Origin: Platanthera guangdongensis
Taxonomy: Eukaryota; Streptophyta; Magnoliopsida; Asparagales; Orchidaceae
DNA length: 64,000 nt
Assembly (NCBI GenBank): GCA_039583875.1
Contig: CM077147.1
Location: forward strand, 114,138,440-114,202,439
Direction: 5' to 3'
Shown here: piece by piece, positions 20,407 through 30,441 of the stretch
Position numbering within the stretch: the first letter of the stretch is position 1
Layout of the letters: each line of letters begins with the position of its first letter
Notes under the pieces: generated by a model
Database searches by the model: none
Seen by the model: only the letters and a program-made list of their open reading frames with translations
What the model was told of the DNA's origin: nothing
Translations under genes and position numbers: made by a program

Positions 20407-22381
20407 ATGGCAAGACTTGGTACATTCCTCTCTAGCTTCACTGCCAAAGGCGACTCGGAGCCGTCAACGCCAGTGAAGACCAAGAAAATTGCAAAGAGGC
20501 CGGCAAGACAAGATCCTGTCCGCCTCGCAGGAGAAAACTCCCAGAACGAGAAGCCTGCGGAGAAAGCAGTCCGCCACGTCGATGTTTCTGCTCGCAAGGA
20601 TGCCGTAGTTGACGCCGAGCCATTGAGGAGTGAGAAGATGGCAACCTTGTCGGACTCCGCCCCTTCTCAGAAGACTGCGACCTCGGCGGACACTACTGGC
20701 GAACACATGGAGACTGACATATCTTCCCCCAATGCCTCGGTGCAAATCGTTGACTTGGACGAAGAAGACCGGCGGACTGAGGTAGAGGACAACGCGCCCT
20801 CAAAGGCATTGTCTGTTGTGAATCCTGAACCTGTCCGCGCTGACCAGCCTGATTTAGGGGGGTCCGCCGCGGATGCTGCTGAGAAGACCGCCAAGAGGAA
20901 GAAGAGGAAGAGAGACGGAGAGACCGTCGCTGAGCGGGTTGAGAGGAGGCTGCGCGCTATGAAGGAGAAGAACATCTCCAAGCGGACTGGGGAAGCGGAC
21001 TTACAACACAGGCCGCGCGACAAAGAAGTTCCAGACGGCGATCTGGTTACTCCGGAGGCCCAAATCCAGGGAGAGAATTCCCTCTCAACGGTGAGTCTTT
21101 CCACGGATGAGATATTTGATTCTATAGACGTCGATCAACTTGACTTAATCCAGGACTCCTTGCTGGTTATGCTGCAGCAGAATGAGGCAGTGACTGCTGG
21201 AGATAAGGGTGACGAACTCCCTTCCTTGTCCGCTGCGGAGGAAGAGGAGAGGGAGAGGCTGAAGGAGAAGATAGAGGAACAAAAGAAGCAAATCGTTGCT
21301 CATGTTGCCGTGGTCGAGGCAGCCTCGAAGCAGGCCGCGGCGGACAAAGCTGCTGAGGATCTGAGGATTGCGGCGGAGCTGATGCGGTCAGGTAAACTTC
21401 AGCCGGCGCCCAAATACTTTCAGCGCAAGTGGCTTTACAGGTCGCCGCCGCGGACGTCAAGACCGATCAAAATTATCACCAAGACGGACGATATCGTGGT
21501 CTCAACAAGCGCGGCTGCCGAGAGAAGAGCAAGGGTTCACCGTGAATGGAAAAAGCGGTTAAGCGCCTTTGACCCAGAGCGGGCAAGGCGGCCAATCATC
21601 TTTGATAGTCGGAAACTCGCTGCCGCTATATCTAAAAGTGATCTTTTAACCTTTCTTTTAGTCCGCCGCGAACTGCCTTTGAATGCGAAGTTTGACTTTA
21701 TTTGTTGCAGGTAGAAAGTCGCTGCCGGGCTCCATAGAGAGTGGCGAGATCGCGGTGACACCCAACACTGGCGCCGACGCGGTCTCACATGTGGAGTCCG
21801 CGGAAGATGAGCCACCCAGCCTGAGTATGATAAAAGAGTTAGAGAAGAAATTTGAAGCTGAAATGCAATGTGTCAAAGCAGAGTTAGAGAAAGCGGCGGA
21901 GCGCGAGAGGGCGTCCGCGGCGCGCGAGAAAGCGTTCGCAGAACGCGAGAAGGCCCTCAAAGACCAGGTCGCCAGCATCTCGCGGGCGCTGGAGAGGTCT
22001 GAAAGGGAAAAGAAAAGGCTCGCGGATGACGTCCGATACTACAGAGGCAAGCACTTGGCGTCGGCTCGTGAAGGAAAGGAGAAGCGGACTGCTGAGGTCG
22101 CTGAGCAGAGGCCGCGGGCGTCAGATCGCGTTCCTCCTGAGATCGCGGCACCGGCAGGTGGCCAGCAGCCCGCGGATGAGGAGCCGAGGCCGGCAGCGGA
22201 GCCAGTGGTGCCTCTCAGTCGAGTTGACCGGGAAGCCGCCCATATGCACCGGACTATAAACGTCATCCATCACCATCTCTGCCGGGTATACAGTGAAATT
22301 CTTCAGATAAGCGATCAGGCGGCTCATCTATGCAGGGACAGAGCAGAAAAGCCGGCGCGGACGGACAACAGGGATCGCTGA
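20407..22381 (+). CDS. Tat1 antisense gene 1, charged coiled-coil protein
   Basis: I do not recognise a named domain. The frame opens upstream at 20353 without an ATG; the first ATG is 20407 (MARLGTFLSSFTAKG). It runs to 21714 and then continues in another frame to 22381. A conserved acceptor (TTTGTTGCAG|G at 21711; Tat2 has TTCTCTTCTGCAG|G at 58522) suggests an intron, but I could not place the donor. Features: a Lys/Arg stretch KRKKRKRDG near 20896 (possible nuclear signal), the phrase LQHRPRDKEVP shared with Tat2, two Glu/Lys/Ala coiled-coil regions (about 21236-21380 and 21825-22030), and a Pro/Ala-rich stretch before a conserved C-terminal helix near 22225-22340. Codons are rich in GCGGAC. 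Conservation of the layout in Tat2 argues that it is a real gene. Confidence 0.6.
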
Positions 22382-22835
22382 GTCCGCAATTCCTTGAACT
22401 TATCTGATTAAATGTATATTGTTTGTATGATTACTCAAACGATGCTGTGTTGTGAAAATTCTATTTGATCTGTGCGGATCCAGATTATATGTCCGCTATT
22501 CTTATGTTTATCTTTGGCATGATTTGTGGCGGACTGTGCGGACTAGCGCTGTGTCCGCTTCTTGCTAACCTGCAGGTGGGAAAATACGCGACCTGAGCGG
22601 ATAGGAAGCTGCGACGGCCGCGACTTGGCCCTGAATTTCCCTTGGAATGTTAATTTGTCTTTGTATCCGCGCTATTTGTTTGGCTGCTTTTTAATTTTTT
22701 GCGGACTGTGCGGATTGAATATGCGACCTACGCGGACTGGCCAAAAAGCTGTCAGAAATTTTATCTATAAATAGTGCCTTCTGCTTTCTCTATGTAGTAA
22801 ATTCCTGAAGTAAACGAAACCCTGCGGCCTGCAAC
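22382..22835 (+). promoter_or_regulatory. Promoter region between antisense genes 1 and 2
   Basis: This 454-bp non-coding stretch holds a TATA box (TATAAATA, 22766-22773) 70 bp before the ATG at 22836. It contains at least seven GTCCGC/GCGGAC hexamers (for example 22382, 22490, 22527, 22536, 22702, 22732). Tat2 has the equivalent arrangement at 59343-59798 with a TATA at 59754. Confidence 0.65.
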
Positions 22836-24241
22836 ATGGTGTCCGCGCGTACTGATGCTGCAGTCGCCTTCCACTCTGCCGACCACAGAAAATGCACTTT
22901 GAAAGAGGCTGATCTGGCGGCTTTTGTGGAGAGGAAGATGGCGGACTCCAGCATTCTTGTCCGCCTACCCGCACACCAGGAAAGATTGAACTTCTCGACG
23001 GCGACCCAGATCGCCATTCCAGTTGATCACTTCGACAGCGGATTCAAGTTCCCGCTCTTATGGGAGCTTGCCGCAATTTTCGAGCACTACGGGATGGTCC
23101 CAGGCCAGCTCGCGCCGAATACCGTCGCTGCGATCTGCAGCTTCCTCTCTTACCTGCGATCTGAAAGGATTGCCTTCTCAATGAATATTTTCCGAAAAAT
23201 ATTCTCTGTCCGCTCTATAACTGCCTCTGGAGGCCGCCCCTACAAGGGCGTAATTTACTTCTATTGCAGGGGGATGAAAGTAGTGGGTCTTCCAAACAAG
23301 ATCCACAACTGGACCTCAAGGTTCTTAATCTTTGAGGGCGACCTCGGGTTCGCGCACACTTATCCGCAAGTGCGCGCGGACTCTGTTTTCAAAAACGTGC
23401 AGCTGAACGAAATGGAGTCCGCGATTGTCGAGTTCCTGGCCAACGCCAGGCTTGATATTGAGCACTACCTTCCGCTGCTGGCGAGCTTAGCGGACGTCAC
23501 GCCTGAGGACAGTAAGTATTAGCGGACTCAGCTTTTGTATCCGCCGCCACCATGCTTTTTAACCGGTTCTCTTTTTGCAGCGACCTTGGCGGTGCCCGCC
23601 AACCTGCCGCAGACGCCAAGCGGCTTTGTTCCTACACAAAAGGAGAAGAAAGAAGCGGTTGCAAAGAAGAGGAAGGAGGAAGGGGATGTCGCTGCGGACT
23701 ACTCCTCCTCCGAAAGCTTCTCTATGTCCGGCTTTGGCATCAGCCAGAGGGACCTTAGGGGGAACCCTATGGTCCATTGGCACAGCAAGGAGAAGCATGT
23801 CCGCTTATCCACCGCACTTCCCTCGTGGAGGAGTCCGCGGATAACGCGCCACGCCCATGTTGCGCTCTCCACTCTCTACGGAAAGCGCAACTTGAGCGAA
23901 CTGAAGAAGGTGCCCGCCGCCGACCTCCCTCTGCTGGCCTCTCAGGCCTCTGCGAACAGCGCGGTGACAAATCATTATGTTGCCACACTGGCCAGAGACA
24001 TGTTGAGGAAAAATGAACTGCTTCAGAAAGATAATGAAGCGCTGAGGGAAAGGAACGCGCGGCTGGGAGAAAGGAATGCCCGGCAAAGAGAGGAGCTGGC
24101 GGTGAGTTGAATTCGCCGCGATCTGGATTTGCTATTCGCCGCGATCTGTCTGAGTTTGCAATCTTGCTTTTGCAGGTCGCCTATGATTTGGAGAACACTA
24201 AATTCCGGGCCGCCACGCTCCCTTTTGTGATGGAGAGTTGA
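22836..24241 (+). CDS. Tat1 antisense gene 2, Transposase_28-like protein (3 exons)
   Basis: It starts at ATG 22836 (MVSARTDAAVAFHSADH). Exon 1 is 22836-23511, intron 23512-23580 (GTAAGT…TTTTTGCAG), exon 2 23581-24101, intron 24102-24175 (GTGAGT…TTTTGCAG), exon 3 24176-24238 with TGA. The product is 420 aa. Residues 1-225 resemble the 'putative gypsy-type transposon' domain (PF04195): PVDHFDSGFKFPL, FEHYGMVPGQLAPN, RFLIFEGDLGF. Exon 2 adds a basic linker, a Ser-rich patch, the HVALSTLYGKRNL segment and a coiled coil (NELLQKDNEALRERN). Tat2 conserves the start, domain and first intron. Function is not established; a DNA-binding or silencing-counteracting role is only a hypothesis. Confidence 0.7.
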
Positions 24242-24649
24242 GGTTGCTGTTGAGCGGCTTGCCTGCGACGGCCTCATGAAGGAGGAGTGAGCGGCGTCCC
24301 CTTCCTGGAGATCTTTCCTGAGCTGGCCCCTCAGGTCGCGGCGATGGAAAGAGCCAAAAAAGGAAAAGAGGTTGTCGAGGAAGATGATGAAGACGAAGAA
24401 GAAGACGGAGGCTCTCAAGGTGAAGAGCAAGTCCCTGCGGACAATGCCGAATCAAGCCGGCGAGGAGAGGGTCTGTCCGCCGAGTCCGGCTCTTCTGCTT
24501 CTTCCTCTGATACTGGCAGCTCGCATAGCGGGTCCGCCACTAGTTCAGGGTCAGGTAGCAGTGGGAGCAGCTCGGGGGGCTACTCTCCAGATGTCGACAT
24601 CATTGGTGACAGCCCTGCACCTGCTGAGAAGAGACAGCGGACTGACTGA
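24242..24649 (+). pseudogene. Acidic, Ser/Gly-rich tail downstream of antisense gene 2
   Basis: Frame 24287-24649 is in phase with exon 3 but is separated from it by two TGA codons (24239 and 24254). It encodes FLEIFPELAPQV, an Asp/Glu run (EEDDEDEEEDGG) and a long Ser/Gly stretch ending KRQRTD. Another frame between 24237 and 24289 reads VEVAVERLACDGLMKEE, which suits a continuing protein. The tail may therefore be a fourth segment lost by a one-base indel, or one joined by further splicing. Confidence 0.45.
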
Positions 24650-26310
24650 TGATCAATGCATATGTATACATTTTGTAATTTTACTTGTAAAAAGTGGCGG
24701 ACGCAAGATTGCAGTCCGCCGAACATTTTGAACGATGTAAAAAATTTTTTGAAGAAATAGAAAGGATATTTTTTGTCATGTGTGCTTTCTGCAATGTTCT
24801 TTTTTCCACGCTCACCGCACCGATATTTAGCAGTCCGCGTGTCATGCTAATAAACTTGGGCTTTTTAACTTGCTGATTAGAAATAATTGCTGTTTGCCTT
24901 TAGAAGAAAAACAATAGCAGGCGGACGCTGTTTAGCTCCAATTGAAGTCCGCACGATATATGTCATAACGAATCTTGCTGATTAGAGAATATTGTTCCAC
25001 TTTGGACCAAGAAACTAAGGCGGACTCTGTCGAGTTTCTCTTGCAGTCCGCATGATATATTATTTACAGTGAACCTTGACTAAAGTATTTAGACATCAAC
25101 TCATTCATCATCCGCTTCAGAGAACAGCCAGCTGATAATAATGCCTGGGGTACTTAGTTATAGCTGTAGTCCGCAAGCCAGACCGCACATAATATAAAAG
25201 CTCATTGATGAATTTATCATATAAAAGCTCTACGGACTGAGCGGATACAGAAAACCAATCCGCCCACAATAGAAGTGATCGAAACTTATAATTCTGCGGA
25301 CTGAGCGGATATAAGAAACCAATCCGCTTATAACAGGAAAATAAACTTGAATATGTACCCTGCGGACTGAGCGGATATAAGAAACCAATCCGCTTATAAT
25401 AGAAATGATCTATAGCTTGCGACCAGGTGGGCAGGTGAGCCTGAGCGGCATACTTTCCTCACCGGGCTACAAGCTATAGAATCAACCCAAAAAAGCGGAC
25501 TCTGCGGACAGAGAAAAGCAGTCCGCTAAAGACAGAAATGACCTATAACTCGCGACCAGGTGGGCAGGTGAGCCTGAGCGGCATACTTTCCTCACCGGGC
25601 TACAAGCTATAGAATCAACCCAAAGAATTCCCTGCGAAGAGCAAGATGCTCACTTGGCGGAACGGTTCCCTGCCCTCTTGCCTCGAGTACAGTCTAAGCT
25701 GTGGGTCTCCCGCAGGCACTGCTTGAGGGTACCATGGAGTGTTCGAGAGTTACAAGCTAAGATGACCCGCGGGCAGGTGAGCCGGAACGGCATACTTTCC
25801 TCACGCGATCATCGAAGTTGTAACAATATCCCAAAAGCGGCGTGGTAGAGCTTTACACCCACCTTGCCCTCCATAATGCAAAGGTGGGGTCAGGTACCTA
25901 CCGGGATCCGAAGTCCAGAATCCAACCGCGCTAGAGCCTGCAAGCTCCCACTACACGGTGCGAAATCTCCCCGCAACACGTGGTCTTCGTGGTGTTACGC
26001 TAATGACAACGGCTCTAGGGGAGGTCTAGCTGAACTCGGCGATGTCTCCTGGTATCAGGGAACCGTTATAGGTCTTTGGGAGTGAGAGAAAACACTAGAA
26101 AAAGGTGTTAGTACGGATTCTTCGATTAAGAAAATGTATTTGCAAAGAAAGCATAAGAAAGAAAGAAGGGGTTCGGGTGTAGAACCGTTTTTGAAATCTC
26201 TCTTAGCGCCTTATCTGTTATGATTACAACAAAACACTCGAAGAAGTGTTAGCAAGCAGTTTCTATTCATAACAATTTTTTGAAGAGAACACAGAAAGTA
26301 GGAGGAGGTT
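24650..26310. repeat. Tat1 non-coding region with tandem repeats
   Basis: This lies between the ends of pol (minus) and antisense gene 2 (plus). Unit A (GCGGACTGAGCGGATA… AATCCGC) recurs at 25232, 25296 and 25362, period about 65. Unit B starts GCGACCAGGTGGGCAGG at 25419 and 25552 (period 133), with a diverged partial third copy near 25768. GCGGAC/GTCCGC words run through 24700-25530. From 25830 to 26310 I see no repeat and no gene. Repeat-bearing 3' regions are known in Tat elements as seeds of satellites. Confidence 0.75.
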
Positions 26311-29300
26311 TTAAGAATAGAACCGCTTGAGGTCATCCCCACTCCACGTGTGTGGTATATCCTCTCCTTCGTACGTCTGCAAGCGATAAGCGCCGCTCTT
26401 TAATGTTTCTTTGACGACAAAAGGGCCGGCCCAATTTGGATTAAGCTTTCCAACTGAACCAGCTCTTGCAGCAGCATCGACCTTCTTTAGAACTAGATCT
26501 CCCACTTGGAAGTGTTTGATCCTTATATTCTGATCGAAATAACGGGCCATCCTCCTTTTGACCTCTTCCTGCCTTACAGCCGCTTGATCTCTGACCTCCT
26601 CGATGTGTTCCAAGCTGAACCTCATCTCCTCATTATTCAACTCAGCCCAATCATCAACACCTTCTCTTGCAAGCAGCACTCTGGGTGATGGGACTTCAAA
26701 TTCAATCGGGATGAGTGCCTCTGAGCCATGAGAGAGTTTGAAAGGAGTCTCCCCGGTTGCGGATGATGGCGTTGTTCTAAGGGACCAGAGGACTGATGGA
26801 AGCTGATCGGCCCAACTGCCCTTGAGATTCTGCACTTTCTTCTTGAGCAAGTTGAGGATCTGCTTGTTGGCAGCTTCCACCTGGCCATTGCTTCGGGGAT
26901 GATGAACTGATGCAAAACGCAGCTCTGTTCCGATCTGCCTGCAAAAATCTATCATCTCTGAGTTGTTGAACTGTGGCCCATTGTCGGTGATTATTGCCAT
27001 TGGTATCCCGTGCCGACATACAATTTCTCCCCAAATGAAGTTCTTGACGATCTGAGTCGTTGTCTTGGCCAATGCCTTGGCTTCGATCCACTTGCTGAAA
27101 TAGTCGATCATTACGATGATAAAACGCCGTTGCCCGCTTGCCAAGGGAAAAGGACCAATGAGATCCATTCCCCAAACCGCAAAGGGCCAAGGAGTTGCAA
27201 TCGACCTGAGGGACTGAGCTGCTTGGTGTTGAAGCGGAGCAAACTTCTGGCATTGAACACACCTTCTAGCACAGATCTCTGAGTCTTTCTTCATTGTGGG
27301 CCAGAAATACCCTTGCCGTAGGACTCGTCTTTCAAGAGTTCTTGCTCCAGAGTGACTTCCACACTCTCCTGAATGAACTTCTTGCAAAATGGTGTGAGCT
27401 TCTTCTTCTGAAACACATCGGGCCATGGTTGAGAGGAAGGTCTTTCTATAAAGGATTCCCGCCACGAGAAAGTAGTGAGCTGCTTTTATTCTGAACTTCT
27501 TCTTGTCTCTAACTGTATGATGATAATTTCCTGTTGATAGAAATAGGATAAACGGGTCCATCCAAGAGACACGCTGGTCGACTTGCATCAGATCTCCTTC
27601 CACCACTGCTGGGCGGAAGAGCTCGGAAGTTGTGCCTCCTGAAGGTATCCCATGCTTAGAGAGAAAATCGGCCTCCTCATTCTCTGTTCTAGGAATATGT
27701 TCGATGGTGAAGCTTTTAAACCTGCCGATTTCTATTTTCACAAGAGCTAGATACTTTTTCAAGACTGGCTCCCTTGCTTCAAAGTTGCCAAGGACTTGCG
27801 ACGCCATTACAAGAGAATCAGTTTTGATGTGAACATGATCGATCCCTAATTCCCTCGCGAGCCTCAAGCCTGCTAGCAGAGATTCATATTCGGCCTGGTT
27901 GTTTGTTACTGGAAAGTAGAACTTGATGGCCTGCTCTAGCTTGATTCCATTTGGATTGATAAGGACCACTCCTGCTCCAGAAGAACTTCTGCCTGAGGCA
28001 CCATCAACATAGATGGTCCAAGCCAAAGGTGACCTTTCTGCCTGATCAGAACTAGACTCTGGCATGTCAATCAGAAAATCTGCTAGGACTTGAGCTTTGA
28101 TGGCTGTCTTGGGCACATAAGAAATTTCAAATTCACTTAGCTCTATTGCCCACTTAGCTAGCCTGCCGGAATGCTCGGGCCTTTCCAACACACCCTTCAA
28201 AGGTTGATCGGTGATGACTTGGACTGAATGTGCTTGGAAGTATGGACGGAGCCTGCGAGCTGACATGACCAGTGCCAAGGCTAACTTTTCCAAGATCGGA
28301 TACCGCGTTTCAGCACTCTTCAAGATATGGCTGACATAGTAGATTGGAAACTGCTTTTTGCCTTCTTCCCGAAGGAGAACGGAGCTGACGGCCTCAGGGC
28401 CAACCCCTAGATACAAGAAAAGAACCTCTCCTGGCCGGGGACTCTGAAGCAGAGGCGATGAGGTGAGCTGCATCTTTAACTGCTCAAAAGCATGAGAGCA
28501 CTCTTCTGTCCACTCAAACTTGGATGCACCGCGGAGAGTTTTGAAAAAGGGGGCACTCCTATCTCCAACTCGAGAGAGGAATCTTGCAAGACCTGCCAGC
28601 CTTCCCCCTAACTGCTGAACTTCCTTCGGTGAACGAGGGGTAGGCATTTCAAGAATAGCTTTTACCTTGTCGGGATTGGGGGCAAGTCCCTCCGGAGTAA
28701 GGAGATGACCAAGAAACTTCCCCTTACTCGCTCCAAAAGTACATTTCAAAGGATTGAGTTTCATCTTGTATCTACGCAGAGTAGCGAACGTCTCTGCTAG
28801 ATCTAGCAAGTGCAGCGAAAACGATTTACTTTTAATCAAAAGATCGTCTACATACACTTCTAGGTTTCTTCCTTTTTGATGGTTAAACACACGGTCCATC
28901 ATCCGTTGATAGGTCGCGCCAGCATTCTTAAGCCCAAAGGGCATGACAAGATAGCAATAGCATCCATCGTTAGTTATGAACGACGTGTGAGGAACGTCGG
29001 GCTTATGCATTCTTATCTGGTGATAACCAGAAAACGCATCTAAAAAACTCATGCAAGAGTATCCTACCGCGGAATCAACTAAAGAATCTATCCGAGGCAG
29101 GGGGTAGCAATCTTTAGGACATGCTTTATTAAGTTTTGTAAAGTCTACACACATTCGCCACTTTCCCCCTGGTTTTTTAACCATTACAACATTTGAAATC
29201 CAGGTGGGATATTGCACTTCTTTAATAAAATTCGCCTTGAGGAGTTTTGCAACCTCCTCCCTTATTGGCTCTGCAAGCTTTGTTGCCACGTCCCTCTTCT

Positions 29301-30441
29301 TCTGCTGGATGGGCTTGCAGCTGGGATCAACATTCAGATGGTGGCAAGCTACATCAGGATCCACCCCTGGCATGTCTTCTGCTGACCAGGCAAAGACATC
29401 CAGGTTCTTCAGCAGGCAGGAAATCAACTCAGCCTTTTGATCTTCAGGAAGCTCCGAGTTGATGGAGAGTTTCCTCTCCTCCCCTTCAGCAATGGGGACT
29501 CCTTGCGTCACCTGGGCAGGTTCCAGGTGAGCACCTTCATCAGTAGCAACTTTCGAACTGGAAGGGGCCTCTGCAGCCTCTGCTGGAGCAAGGGAAGCTT
29601 CAACCATGTTGACAGTGCGAACGTAGCACTCCCTTGCTCTCCTTGGGTCGCTCCTGACCCGGCACATCCTCCCATCGGCAAAGAACTTGATGGCGAGGTG
29701 ATAAGTGGAAATTACTGCTTGGTACTTGTTCAGCAGGGGCCTGCCGAAGATGGCATGATAGCTGCTGGGGGCGTCGACCACTATGAATTGTATCTGCTTC
29801 GTTGCCCCTCCAAGCTTTACTGGCAAGGTGACGCTGCCCTCCACCTCTTTCCTCTCTCCTGAAAATCCATAGAGCGGCCCCTCAGTGGAAAGCAGAGGCT
29901 TTCCGGTCCTCAGGGCCTCGAAGGTAGACTTGAAGAGGAGGTTGACTGAACTGCCCGTATCAACAAGAATTCTGTCCACTGTGAAGTCCCCAAGCACAGC
30001 CTTGATCACAACAGCATCGTCAAATGGATTGGCTGTTTGAGGCAGATCTTCCGGACCAAAAGTGACGACTTCTCTTGGGGGAGCAACGGAAGAAGAGGCC
30101 ACCTCCGCCTGGGTGACCCTTGAAATTGAAGATTTCCGAGTGGACTCGGTCCCTGCTCCACCATGGATGAAGAAGAGGCGTCCCAGAACTCCCTCATCAT
30201 CTGCATCAAAGCATTCCACTGGGACGTTGATCGGCCCCAGACGGCCTTCATCCTCCACATCTACACACTCCTGGTAGGCCTCAGCTACCTCTTTGCCCTT
30301 CGAGGTGGATGGCTTCGACGAGGAAGGAGAATCCTTCTTGGTCAGGTCAATCTTGCCCTCGGCAAGCAACTTATCAATCAGCGCACGAAGGACCTTGCAG
30401 TCCTCAGTCAGATGGCCCTTTTCCCTGTGGAATTGGCAGAA
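26311..30441 (-). CDS. pol: Tat1 pol: protease, RT, two RNase H domains, integrase
   Basis: One open frame follows the gag stop (30442-30444). The first codons after the stop encode a CQFH…GH…DC zinc-like segment. Counting from codon 30369 (1352 residues): DTGSS protease active site at 137; RT about 380-600 with MPFGL and YVDD at 506-509; RNase H about 645-770, in which the first catalytic Asp is absent (FLYLG); a second, archaeal-type RNase H about 785-905 with Asp789, Glu828, Asp851 and Asp901; integrase HHCC about 999-1040, and Asp1069, Asp1129, Glu1165. The C-terminus ends LKRFYS. No other stop or frameshift is seen, so it may be functional apart from the TAA separating it from gag. Confidence 0.92.
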   Translation of the reverse strand, partial: FCQFHREKGHLTEDCKVLRALIDKLLAEGKIDLTKKDSPSSSKPSTSKGKEVAEAYQECVDVEDEGRLGPINVPVECFDADDEGVLGRLFFIHGGAGTESTRKSSISRVTQAEVASSSVAPPREVVTFGPEDLPQTANPFDDAVVIKAVLGDFTVDRILVDTGSSVNLLFKSTFEALRTGKPLLSTEGPLYGFSGERKEVEGSVTLPVKLGGATKQIQFIVVDAPSSYHAIFGRPLLNKYQAVISTYHLAIKFFADGRMCRVRSDPRRARECYVRTVNMVEASLAPAEAAEAPSSSKVATDEGAHLEPAQVTQGVPIAEGEERKLSINSELPEDQKAELISCLLKNLDVFAWSAEDMPGVDPDVACHHLNVDPSCKPIQQKKRDVATKLAEPIREEVAKLLKANFIKEVQYPTWISNVVMVKKPGGKWRMCVDFTKLNKACPKDCYPLPRIDSLVDSAVGYSCMSFLDAFSGYHQIRMHKPDVPHTSFITNDGCYCYLVMPFGLKNAGATYQRMMDRVFNHQKGRNLEVYVDDLLIKSKSFSLHLLDLAETFATLRRYKMKLNPLKCTFGASKGKFLGHLLTPEGLAPNPDKVKAILEMPTPRSPKEVQQLGGRLAGLARFLSRVGDRSAPFFKTLRGASKFEWTEECSHAFEQLKMQLTSSPLLQSPRPGEVLFLYLGVGPEAVSSVLLREEGKKQFPIYYVSHILKSAETRYPILEKLALALVMSARRLRPYFQAHSVQVITDQPLKGVLERPEHSGRLAKWAIELSEFEISYVPKTAIKAQVLADFLIDMPESSSDQAERSPLAWTIYVDGASGRSSSGAGVVLINPNGIKLEQAIKFYFPVTNNQAEYESLLAGLRLARELGIDHVHIKTDSLVMASQVLGNFEAREPVLKKYLALVKIEIGRFKSFTIEHIPRTENEEADFLSKHGIPSGGTTSELFRPAVVEGDLMQVDQRVSWMDPFILFLSTGNYHHTVRDKKKFRIKAAHYFLVAGILYRKTFLSTMARCVSEEEAHTILQEVHSGECGSHSGARTLERRVLRQGYFWPTMKKDSEICARRCVQCQKFAPLQHQAAQSLRSIATPWPFAVWGMDLIGPFPLASGQRRFIIVMIDYFSKWIEAKALAKTTTQIVKNFIWGEIVCRHGIPMAIITDNGPQFNNSEMIDFCRQIGTELRFASVHHPRSNGQVEAANKQILNLLKKKVQNLKGSWADQLPSVLWSLRTTPSSATGETPFKLSHGSEALIPIEFEVPSPRVLLAREGVDDWAELNNEEMRFSLEHIEEVRDQAAVRQEEVKRRMARYFDQNIRIKHFQVGDLVLKKVDAAARAGSVGKLNPNWAGPFVVKETLKSGAYRLQTYEGEDIPHTWSGDDLKRFYS

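Noticed and set aside
19818..20597. Minus-strand ORFs across the Tat1 LTR and opposite antisense gene 1
   Set aside because: They are shadows of the LTR and of the plus-strand gene; the same frames recur in the other LTR because the sequence is duplicated.
24287..24649. Independent acidic Ser-rich gene
   Set aside because: It is in phase with exon 3 of antisense gene 2 and has no promoter; better read as that gene's broken tail.
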